Shown: one piece after another, positions 1-10,432 of the stretch
How the letters are laid out: each line of letters opens with the position of its first letter
Position numbering within the stretch: the stretch's first letter is position 1
Source: Escarpia spicata
Lineage: Eukaryota; Annelida; Polychaeta; Sabellida; Siboglinidae
DNA length: 64,000 nucleotides
Direction: 5' to 3'
NCBI GenBank assembly: GCA_963995525.1
Contig: OZ023206.1
Location: forward strand, 42,701,178-42,765,177
Notes under the pieces: model-generated
What the model was told of the DNA's origin: nothing
What the model saw: only the letters and a program-made list of their open reading frames with translations
Database searches by the model: none
Made by a program: the position numbers and the translations under genes

Positions 1-326
1 CACATAACTAGATTAACCACAAATGGGAATGCATGTTACCGTTTTATCTCCGTCACGTAAGTTACAAGAACATATTACGTAAGTTATAGGTGTGAAGACT
101 TATCCCCATTTGATGTTTTATCTTGTCTAAAGCAGCAGTACATTCAGTACTCACGAGACAAACATGTCCCATGTCAAAGTGTTCGAACAAAATTTATGCA
201 TTTCACAGCATAACGGTATTTTAAGTGGACTTTTTTCGGCGGACGGATCCTTAATGTGGTCTTACCCCAAATAGATGTTTTGCATGTTACAAATCTTCAC
301 GAAGGCTAGACTGATATCAAGCTACA
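1..326 (+). repeat. Monomer M1 with private substitutions
   Basis: M1 is full length but carries A to G at p97 and A to T at p202, both seen in no other copy that I noticed, plus the common p101 T. It begins exactly at the chosen phase, which is a chance of the window cut and not an array boundary. Confidence 0.8.
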
Positions 327-380
327 CACATAACTAGATTAACCACAAATGGGAATGCATGTTACCGTTTTATCTCCGTC

Positions 381-412
381 ACGTAAGTTACAAGAACATA
401 TTACGTAAGTTA
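381..412 (+). repeat. Internal direct repeat ACGTAAGTTA, two copies 22 bp apart (example in M2)
   Basis: The decamer ACGTAAGTTA occurs at p55-64 and p77-86 of the monomer. The second copy sits in the 8-bp palindrome TTACGTAA (p75-82). The pair is kept in almost all units. M95 and M103 change ACGTAAG to ACTTAAG in the second copy. M189 alters both copies. The 22-bp spacing is about two helical turns, so it could present two sites on one face of the DNA; that is inference. Confidence 0.6.
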
Positions 413-462
413 TAGGTGTGAAAACTCATCCCCATTTGATGTTTTATCTTGTCTAAAGCAGC

Positions 463-477
463 AGTACATTCAGTACT
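463..477 (+). repeat. Short inverted repeat, 5-bp arms (example in M2)
   Basis: At p137-151, AGTAC and GTACT flank the 5-base loop ATTCA, giving a small potential hairpin in every unit. The same stretch also reads as a direct repeat of CAGTAC (p136-141 and p145-150). M189 alone changes the loop (C to G at p145) and the base before the left arm (p136). The arms are short, so a function is not established. Confidence 0.5.
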
Positions 478-556
478 CACGAGACAAACATGTCCCATGT
501 CAAAGTGTTCGAACAAAATTTATGCATATCACAGCATAACGGTATTTTAAGTGGAC

Positions 557-576
557 TTTTTTCGGCGGACGGATCC
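557..576 (+). repeat. Conserved T6 plus GC-rich box within the monomer (example in M2)
   Basis: At p231-250 six T are followed by CGGCGGACGGATCC, the only strongly GC-rich stretch of an otherwise AT-rich unit; it contains four of the 11 CpG counting the TCGG step and its neighbours CGG and CGG/ACGG. It is present in nearly every copy. The T run varies from 5 to 7. The BamHI end is changed in some subfamilies: T to C at p248 (GGACCC) in M125, M126, M139, M159, M164, M169, M187 and M188; C to T at p250 in M84, M93, M101 and M116; single changes in M10 and M42. It looks like a candidate protein-binding site, but only its composition and conservation support that. Confidence 0.5.
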
Positions 577-1956
577 TTAATGTGGTCTTACCCCAAATAG
601 ATGTTTTGCATGTTACAAATCTTCACGAAGGCTAGACTGATATCAAGCTACACACATAACTAGATTAACCACAAATGGGAATGCATGTTACCGTTTTATC
701 TCCGTCACGTAAGTTACAAGAACATATTACGTAAGTTATAGGTGTGAAAACTCATCCCCATTTGATGTTTTATCTTGTCTAAAGCAGCAGTACATTCAGT
801 ACTCACGAGACAAACATGTTCCATGTCAAAGTGTTCGAACAAAATTTATGCATATCACAGCATAACGGTATTTTAAGTGGACTTTTTTCGGCGGACGGAT
901 CCTTAATGTGGTCTTACCCCAAATATATGTTTTGCATGTTACAAATCTTCACGAAGGCTAGACTGATATCAAGCTACACACATAACTAGATTAACCACAA
1001 ATGGGAATGCATGTTACCGTTTTATCTCCGTCACGTAAGTTACAAGAACATATTACGTAAGTTATAGGTGTGAAAACTCATCCCCATTTGATGTTTTATC
1101 TTGTCTAAAGCAGCAGTACATTCAGTACTCACGAGACAAACATGTCCCATGTCAAAGTGTTCGAGCACAATTTATGCATATCACAGCATAACGGTATTTT
1201 AAGTGAACTTTTTTCGGCGGACGGATCCTTAATGTGGTCTTACCCCAAATAGATGTTTTGCATGTTACAAATCTTCACGAAGGCTAGACTGATATCAAGC
1301 TACACACATAACTAGATTAACCACAAATGGGAATGCATGTTACCGTTTTATCTCCGTCACGTAAGTTACAAGATCATATTACGTAAGTTATAGGTGTGAA
1401 AACTTATCCCCATTTGATGTTTTATCTTGTCTAAAGCAGCAGTACATTCAGTACTCACGAGACAAACATGTCCCATGTCAAAGTGTTCGAACCAAATTTA
1501 TGCATATCACAGCATAACGGTATTTTAAGTGCACTTTTTTCGGCGGACGGATCCTTAATGTGGTCTTACCCCAAATAGATGTTTTGCATGTTACAAATCT
1601 TCACGAAGGCTAGACTGATATCAAGCTACACACATAACTAGATTAACCACAAATGGGAATGCATGTTACCGTTTTATCTCCGTCACGTAAGTTACAAGAA
1701 CATATTACGTAAGTTATAGGTGTGAAAACTCATCCCCATTTGATGTTTTATCTTGTCTAAAGCAGCAGTACATTCAGTACTCACGAGACAAACATGTCCC
1801 ATGTCAAAGTGTTCGAACAAAATTTATGCATATCACAGCATAACGGTATTTTAAGTGGACTTTTTTCGGCGGACGGATCCTTAATGTGGTCTTACCCCAA
1901 ATAGATGTTTTGCATGTTACAAATCTTCACGAAGGCTAGACTGATATCAAGCTACA

Positions 1957-3260
1957 CACATAACTAGATTAACCACAAATGGGAATGCATGTTACCGTTT
2001 TATCTCCGTCACGTAAGTTACAAGAACATATTACGTAAGTTATAGGTGTGAAAACTCATCCCCATTTGATGTTTTATCTTGTCTAAAGCAGCAGTACATT
2101 CAGTACTCACGAGACAAACATGTCCCATGTCAAAGTGTTCGAACAAAATTTATGCATATCACAGCATAACGGTATTTTAAGTGGACTTTTTTCGGCGGAC
2201 GGATCCTTAATGTGGTCTTACCCCAAATATATGTTTTGCATGTTACAAATCTTCACGAAGGCTAGACTGATATCAAGCTACACACATAACTAGATTAACC
2301 ACAAATGGGAATGCATGTTACCGTTTTATCTCCGTCACGTAAGTTACAAGAACATATTACGTAAGTTATAGGTGTGAAAACTCATCCCCATTTGATGTTT
2401 TATCTTGTCTAAAGCAGCAGTACATTCAGTACTCACGAGACAAACATGTTCCATGTCAAAGTGTTCGAACAAAATTTATGCATATCACAGCATAACGGTA
2501 TTTTAAGTGGACTTTTTTCGGCGGACGGATCCTTAATGTGGTCTTACCCCAAATAGATGTTTTGCATGTTACAAATCTTCACGAAGGCTTGACTGATATC
2601 AAGCTACACACATAACTAGATTAACCACAAATGGGAATGCATGTTACCGTTTTATCTCCGTCACGTAAGTTACAAGAACATATTACGTAAGTTATAGGTG
2701 TGAAAACTCATCCCCATTTGATGTTTTATCTTGTCTAAAGCAGCAGTACATTCAGTACTCACGAGACAAACATGTCCCATGTCAAAGTGTTCGAACAAAA
2801 TTTATGCATATCACAGCATAACGGTATTTTAAGTGGACTTTTTTCGGCGGACGGATCCTTAATGTGGTCTTACCCCAAATATATGTTTTGCATGTTACAA
2901 ATCTTCACGAAGGCTAGACTGATATCAAGCTACACACATAACTAGATTAACCACAAATGGGAATGCATGTTACCGTTTTATCTCCGTCACGTAAGTTACA
3001 AGAACATATTACGTAAGTTATAGGTGTGAAAACTCATCCCCATTTGATGTTTTATCTTGTCTAAAGCAGCAGTACATTCAGTACTCACGAGACAAACATG
3101 TTCCATGTCAAAGTGTTCGAACAAAATTTATGCATATCACAGCATAACGGTATTTTAAGTGGACTTTTTTCGGCGGACTGATCCTTAATGTGGTCTTACC
3201 CCAAATAGATGTTTTGCATGTTACAAATCTTCACGAAGGCTTGACTGATATCAAGCTACA
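1957..3260 (+). repeat. Two-monomer tandem duplication, M7-M8 and M9-M10
   Basis: The 652-bp pair at 1957-2608 is repeated at 2609-3260. In each pair the first copy has p274 T and the second has p168 T and the rare p308 T (GGCTTGACTG). I saw p308 T only in these two copies. M10 adds a private G to T at p246, which removes the BamHI site. Sharing of the rare base shows that the pair was duplicated as a unit. Confidence 0.8.
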
Positions 3261-5216
3261 CACATAACTAGATTAACCACAAATGGGAATGCATGTTACC
3301 GTTTTATCTCCGTCACGTAAGTTACAAGAACATATTACGTAAGTTATAGGTGTGAAAACTCATCCCCATTTTATGTTTTATCTTGTCTAAAGCAGCAGTA
3401 CATTCAGTACTCACGAGACAAACATGTCCCATGTCAAAGTGTTCGAACACAATTTATGCATATCACAGCATAACGGTATTTTAAGTGAACTTTTTTCGGC
3501 GGACGGATCCTTAATGTGGTCTTACCCCAAATAGATGTTTTGCATGTTACAAATCTTCAAGAAGGCTAGACTGATATCAAGCTACACACATAACTAGATT
3601 AACCACAAATGGGAATGCATGTTACCGTTTTATCTCCGTCACGTAAGTTACAAGAACATATTACGTAAGTTATAGGTGTGAAAACTTATCCCCATTTGAT
3701 GTTTTATCTTGTCTAAAGCAGCAGTACATTCAGTACTCACGAGACAAACATGTCCCATGTCAAAGTGTTCGAACAAAATTTATGCATATCACAGCATAAC
3801 GGTATTTTAAGTGGACTTTTTTCGGCGGACGGATCCTTAATGTGGTCTTACCCCAAATAGATGTTTTGCATGTAACAAATCTTCACGAAGGCTAGACTGA
3901 TATCAAGCTACACACATAACTAGATTAACCACAAATGGGAATGCATGTTACCGTTTTATCTCCGTCACGTAAGTTACAAGAACATATTACGTAAGTTATA
4001 GGTGTGAAAACTCATCCCCATTTGATGTTTTATCTTGTCTAAAGCAGCAGTACATTCAGTACTCACGAGACAAACATGTCCCATGTCAAAGTGTTCGAAC
4101 AAAATTTATGCATATCACAGCATAACGGTATTTTAAGTGGACTTTTTTCGGCGGACGGATCCTTAATGTGGTCTTACCCCAAATATATGTTTTGCATGTT
4201 ACAAATCTTCACGAAGGCTAGACTGATATCAAGCTACACACATAACTAGATTAACCACAAATGGGAATGCATGTTACCGTTTTATCTCCGTCACGTAAGT
4301 TACAAGAACATATTACGTAAGTTATAGGTGTGAAAACTCATCCCCATTTGATGTTTTATCTTGTCTAAAGCAGCAGTACATTCAGTACTCACGAGACAAA
4401 CATGTTCCATGTCAAAGTGTTCGAACCAAATTTATGCATATCACAGCATAACGGTATTTTAAGTGCACTTTTTTCGGCGGACGGATCCTTAATGTGGTCT
4501 TACCCCAAATAGATGTTTTGCATGTTACAAATCTTCACGAAGGCTAGACTGATATCAAGCTATACACATAACTAGATTAACCACAAATGGGAATGCATGT
4601 TACCGTTTTATCTCCGTCACGTAAGTTACAAGAACATATTACGTAAGTTATAGGTGTGAAAACTCATCCCCATTTGATGTTTTATCTTGTCTAAAGCAGC
4701 AGTACATTCAGTACTCACGAGACAAACATGTCCCATGTCAAAGTGTTCGAACACAATTTATGCATATCACAGCATAACGGTATTTTAAGTGAACTTTTTT
4801 CGGCGGACGGATCCTTAATGTGGTCTTACCCCAAATAGATGTTTTGCATGTTACAAATCTTCACGAAGGCTAGACTGATATCAAGCTACACACATAACTA
4901 GATTAACCACAAATGGGAATGCATGTTACCGTTTTATCTCCGTCACGTAAGTTACAAGAACATATTACGTAAGTTATAGGTGTGAAAACTCATCCCCATT
5001 TGATGTTTTATCTTGTCTAAAGCAGCAGTACATTCAGTACTCACGAGACAAACATGTCCCATGTCAAAGTGTTCGAACAAAATTTATGCATATCACAGCA
5101 TAACGGTATTTTAAGTGGACTTTTTTCGGCGGACGGATCCTTAATGTGGTCTTACCCCAAATAGATGTTTTGCATGTTACAAATCTTCACGAAGGCTAGA
5201 CTGATATCAAGCTACA

Positions 5217-5868
5217 CACATAACTAGATTAACCACAAATGGGAATGCATGTTACCGTTTTATCTCCGTCACGTAAGTTACAAGAACATATTACGTAAGT
5301 TATAGGTGTGAAAACTCATCCCCATTTGATGTTTTATCTTGTCTAAAGCAGCAGTACATTCAGTACTCACGAGACAAACATGTCCCATGTCAAAGTGTTC
5401 GAGCACAATTTATGCATATCACAGCATAACGGTATTTTAAGTGAACTTTTTTCGGCGGACGGATCCTTAATGTGGTCTTACCCCAAATAGATGTTTTGCA
5501 TGTTACAAATCTTCACGAAGGCTAGACTGATATCAAGCTACACACATAACTAGATTAACCACAAATGGGAATGCATGTTACCGTTTTATCTCCGTCACGT
5601 AAGTTACAAGAACATATTACGTAAGTTATAGGTGTGAAAACTCATCCCCATTTGATGTTTTATCTTGTCTAAAGCAGCAGTACATTCAGTACTCACGAGA
5701 CAAACATGTCCCATGTCAAAGTGTTCGAGCACAATTTATGCATATCACAGCATAACGGTATTTTAAGTGAACTTTTTTCGGCGGACGGATCCTTAATGTG
5801 GTCTTACCCCAAATAGATGTTTTGCATGTTACAAATCTTCACGAAGGCTAGACTGATATCAAGCTACA
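5217..5868 (+). repeat. Adjacent like monomers, M17 and M18
   Basis: Two neighbouring copies carry the same set: p187 G, p190 C, p228 A and p274 G. Such copies elsewhere in this domain occur singly, so this is probably a single-monomer duplication. I noticed no difference between the two. Confidence 0.6.
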
Positions 5869-8800
5869 CACATAACTAGATTAACCACAAATGGGAATGC
5901 ATGTTACCGTTTTATCTCCGTCACGTAAGTTACAAGAACATATTACGTAAGTTATAGGTGTGAAAACTCATCCCCATTTGATGTTTTATCTTGTCTAAAG
6001 CAGCAGTACATTCAGTACTCACGAGACAAACATGTCCCATGTCAAAGTGTTCGAACAAAATTTATGCATATCACAGCATAACGGTATTTTAAGTGGACTT
6101 TTTTCGGCGGACGGATCCTTAATGTGGTCTTACCCCAAATAGATGTTTTGCATGTTACAAATCTTCACGAAGGCTAGACTGATATCAAGCTACACACATA
6201 ACTAGATTAACCACAAATGGGAATGCATGTTACCGTTTTATCTCCGTCACGTAAGTTACAAGAACATATTACGTAAGTTATAGGTGTGAAAACTCATCCC
6301 CATTTGATGTTTTATCTTGTCTAAAGCAGCAGTACATTCAGTACTCACGAGACAAACATGTCCCATGTCAAAGTGTTCGAGCACAATTTATGCATATCAC
6401 AGCATAACGGTATTTTAAGTGAACTTTTTTCGGCGGACGGATCCTTAATGTGGTCTTACCCCAAATAGATGTTTTGCATGTTACAAATCTTCACGAAGGC
6501 TAGACTGATATCAAGCTACACACATAACTAGATTAACCACAAATGGGAATGCATGTTACCGTTTTATCTCCGTCACGTAAGTTACAAGATCATATTACGT
6601 AAGTTATAGGTGTGAAAACTTATCCCCATTTGATGTTTTATCTTGTCTAAAGCAGCAGTACATTCAGTACTCACGAGACAAACATGTCCCATGTCAAAGT
6701 GTTCGAACCAAATTTATGCATATCACAGCATAACGGTATTTTAAGTGCACTTTTTTCGGCGGACGGATCCTTAATGTGGTCTTACCCCAAATAGATGTTT
6801 TGCATGTTACAAATCTTCACGAAGGCTAGACTGATATCAAGCTACACACATAACTAGATTAACCACAAATGGGAATGCATGTTACCGTTTTATCTCCGTC
6901 ACGTAAGTTACAAGAACATATTACGTAAGTTATAGGTGTGAAAACTCATCCCCATTTGATGTTTTATCTTGTCTAAAGCAGCAGTACATTCAGTACTCAC
7001 GAGACAAACATGTCCCATGTCAAAGTGTTCGAACAAAATTTATGCATATCACAGCATAACGGTATTTTAAGTGGACTTTTTTCGGCGGACGGATCCTTAA
7101 TGTGGTCTTACCCCAAATAGATGTTTTGCATGTTACAAATCTTCACGAAGGCTAGACTGATATCAAGCTACACACATAACTAGATTAACCACAAATGGGA
7201 ATGCATGTTACCGTTTTATCTCCGTCACGTAAGTTACAAGAACATATTACGTAAGTTATAGGTGTGAAAACTCATCCCCATTTGATGTTTTATCTTGTCT
7301 AAAGCAGCAGTACATTCAGTACTCACGAGACAAACATGTTCCATGTCAAAGTGTTCGAACAAAATTTATGCATATCACAGCATAACGGTATTTTAAGTGG
7401 ACTTTTTTCGGCGGACGGATCCTTAATGTGGTCTTACCCCAAATAGATGTTTTGCATGTTACAAATCTTCACGAAGGCTAGACTGATATCAAGCTACACA
7501 CATAACTAGATTAACCACAAATGGGAATGCATGTTACCGTTTTATCTCCGTCACGTAAGTTACAAGAACATATTACGTAAGTTATAGGTGTGAAAACTCA
7601 TCCCCATTTGATGTTTTATCTTGTCTAAAGCAGCAGTACATTCAGTACTCACGAGACAAACATGTCCCATGTCAAAGTGTTCGAACACAATTTATGCATA
7701 TCACAGCATAACGGTATTTTAAGTGGACTTTTTTCGGCGGACGGATCCTTAATGTGGTCTTACCCCAAATAGATGTTTTGCATGTTACAAATCTTCACGA
7801 AGGCTAGACTGATATCAAGCTACACACATAACTAGATTAACCACAAATGGGAATGCATGTTACCGTTTTATCTCCGTCACGTAAGTTACAAGAACATATT
7901 ACGTAAGTTATAGGTGTGAAAACTCATCCCCATTTGATGTTTTATCTTGTCTAAAGCAGCAGTACATTCAGTACTCACGAGACAAACATGTCCCATGTCA
8001 AAGTGTTCGAGCACAATTTATGCATATCATAGCATAACGGTATTTTAAGTGAACTTTTTTCGGCGGACGGATCCTTAATGTGGTCTTACCCCAAATAGAT
8101 GTTTTGCATGTTACAAATCTTCACGAAGGCTAGACTGATATCAAGCTACACACATAACTAGATTAACCACAAATGGGAATGCATGTTACCGTTTTATCTC
8201 CGTCACGTAAGTTACAAGAACATATTACGTAAGTTATAGGTGTGAAAACTCATCCCCATTTGATGTTTTATCTTGTCTAAAGCAGCAGTACATTCAGTAC
8301 TCACGAGACAAACATGTCCCATGTCAAAGTGTTCGAACACAATTTATGCATATCACAGCATAACGGTATTTTAAGTGGACTTTTTTCGGCGGACGGATCC
8401 TTAATGTGGTCTTACCCCAAATAGATGTTTTGCATGTTACAAATCTTCACGAAGGCTAGACTGATATCAAGCTACACACATAACTAGATTAACCACAAAT
8501 GGGAATGCATGTTACCGTTTTATCTCCGTCACGTAAGTTACAAGAACATATTACGTAAGTCATAGGTGTGAAAACTCATCCCCATTTGATGTTTTATCTT
8601 GTCTAAAGCAGCAGTACATTCAGTACTCACGAGACAAACATGTCCCATGTCAAAGTGTTCGAGCACAATTTATGCATATCATAGCATAACGGTATTTTAA
8701 GTGAACTTTTTTCGGCGGACGGATCCTTAATGTGGTCTTACCCCAAATAGATGTTTTGCATGTTACAAATCTTCACGAAGGCTAGACTGATATCAAGCTA

Positions 8801-10432
8801 CACACATAACTAGATTAACCACAAATGGGAATGCATGTTACCGTTTTATCTCCGTCACGTAAGTTACAAGAACATATTACGTAAGTTATAGGTGTGAAAA
8901 CTCATCCCCATTTGATGTTTTATCTTGTCTAAAGCAGCAGTACATTCAGTACTCACGAGACAAACATGTCCCATGTCAAAGTGTTCGAACAAAATTTATG
9001 CATATCACAGCATAACGGTATTTTAAGTGGACTTTTTTCGGCGGACGGATCCTTAATGTGGTCTTACCCCAAATAGATGTTTTGCATGTTACAAATCTTC
9101 ACGAAGGCTAGACTGATATCAAGCTACACACATAACTAGATTAACCACAAATGGGAATGCATGTTACCGTTTTATCTCCGTCACGTAAGTTACAAGAACA
9201 TATTACGTAAGTTATAGGTGTGAAAACTCATCCCCATTTGATGTTTTATCTTGTCTAAAGCAGCAGTACATTCAGTACTCACGAGACAAACATGTCCCAT
9301 GTCAAAGTGTTCGAGCACAATTTATGCATATCACAGCATAACGGTATTTTAAGTGAACTTTTTTCGGCGGACGGATCCTTAATGTGGTCTTACCCCAAAT
9401 AGATGTTTTGCATGTTACAAATCTTCATGAAGGCTAGACTGATATCAAGCTACACACATAACTAGATTAACCACAAATGGGAATGCATGTTACCGTTTTA
9501 TCTCCGTCACGTAAGTTACAAGATCATATTACGTAAGTTATAGGTGTGAAAACTTATCCCCATTTGATGTTTTATCTTGTCTAAAGCAGCAGTACATTCA
9601 GTACTCACGAGACAAACATGTCCCATGTCAAAGTGTTCGAACCAAATTTATGCATATCACAGCATAACGGTATTTTAAGTGCACTTTTTTCGGCGGACGG
9701 ATCCTTAATGTGGTCTTACCCCAAATAGATGTTTTGCATGTTACAAATCTTCACGAAGGCTAGACTGATATCAAGCTACACACATAACTAGATTAACCAC
9801 AAATGGGAATGCATGTTACCGTTTTATCTCCGTCACGTAAGTTACAAGAACATATTACGTAAGTTATAGGTGTGAAAACTCATCCCCATTTGATGTTTTA
9901 TCTTGTCTAAAGCAGCAGTACATTCAGTACTCACGAGACAAACATGTCCCATGTCAAAGTGTTCGAACAAAATTTATGCATATCACAGCATAACGGTATT
10001 TTAAGTGGACTTTTTTCGGCGGACGGATCCTTAATGTGGTCTTACCCCAAATAGATGTTTTGCATGTTACAAATCTTCACGAAGGCTAGACTGATATCAA
10101 GCTACACACATAACTAGATTAACCACAAATGGGAATGCATGTTACCGTTTTATCTCCGTCACGTAAGTTACAAGAACATATTACGTAAGTTATAGGTGTG
10201 AAAACTCATCCCCATTTGATGTTTTATCTTGTCTAAAGCAGCAGTACATTCAGTACTCACGAGACAAACATGTTCCATGTCAAAGTGTTCGAACAAAATT
10301 TATGCATATCACAGCATAACGGTATTTTAAGTGGACTTTTTTCGGCGGACGGATCCTTAATGTGGTCTTACCCCAAATAGATGTTTTGCATGTTACAAAT
10401 CTTCACGAAGGCTAGACTGATATCAAGCTACA
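5869..10432 (+). repeat. Nine-monomer periodicity, M19-M23 recurring as M28-M32
   Basis: The series plain; p187 G/p228 A; p70 T/p189 C/p228 C; plain; p168 T occurs at 5869-7498 and again at 8803-10432, 2934 bp (nine monomers) apart. Between them lie M24-M27. M33 then resembles M24 (p190 C with p228 G). This is a loose HOR of the same length as the later, more regular nine-monomer HOR, but made of different monomer types. Confidence 0.7.
7499..8802 (+). repeat. Two-monomer tandem duplication, M24-M25 and M26-M27
   Basis: Each pair has a first copy with p190 C and p228 G and a second copy with p187 G, p190 C, p206 T and p228 A. The p206 T change (ATCATAGCAT) is otherwise absent from the first 40 kb, so its presence in both second copies shows a 652-bp duplication. 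M27 adds a private T to C at p85. Confidence 0.8.

Larger units (their letters stand above)
356..616 (+). repeat. Internal direct repeat TGCATGTTAC at both ends of the monomer (example in M2)
   Basis: The decamer TGCATGTTAC occurs at p30-39 (356-365) and p281-290 (607-616), 251 bp apart, or 75 bp apart across the junction to the next unit. A 9-mer GTTTTATCT also occurs twice, at p41-49 and p115-123. These internal repeats suggest the unit was assembled from shorter related pieces. Confidence 0.55.
417..619 (+). repeat. Possible ancient half-monomer duplication (example in M2)
   Basis: The segment p91-131 (417-457) resembles p255-293 (581-619). TGTG at p91 matches TGTG at p255, CCCCATTTGATGTTTT at p104-119 matches CCCCAAATAGATGTTTT at p265-281, and CTTGTCTAAA matches CATGTTACAAA after it. 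The offsets are 161-164 bp, close to half of 326. The two ATGCAT sites (p29 and p196) are 167 bp apart. This could be the trace of a dimer of about 163 bp, but the remaining parts of the two halves do not align clearly by eye. Confidence 0.35.
327..652 (+). repeat. Representative monomer (M2), close to consensus
   Basis: This copy carries the commonest base at almost every position and serves as the reference for p1-p326. It has 66 C and 57 G (37.7% GC) and 11 CpG. Conserved restriction sites are NsiI (ATGCAT) at p29-34 and p196-201, SnaBI (TACGTA) at p76-81, ScaI (AGTACT) at p146-151, BstBI (TTCGAA) at p182-187, BamHI (GGATCC) at p245-250 and EcoRV (GATATC) at p313-318. EcoRV, or BamHI in most copies, would cut the array into a 326-bp ladder. 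The rotation is arbitrary because the window happens to begin at this phase. Confidence 0.95.

Noticed and set aside
463..477. Transcription terminator hairpin
   Set aside because: The arms are only 5 bp and no T run follows directly; it repeats in a non-coding satellite.
557..576. CENP-B box
   Set aside because: Only TTCG and the spaced A of the pattern match; the CGGG end is absent here and at the other TTCG (p182-185).
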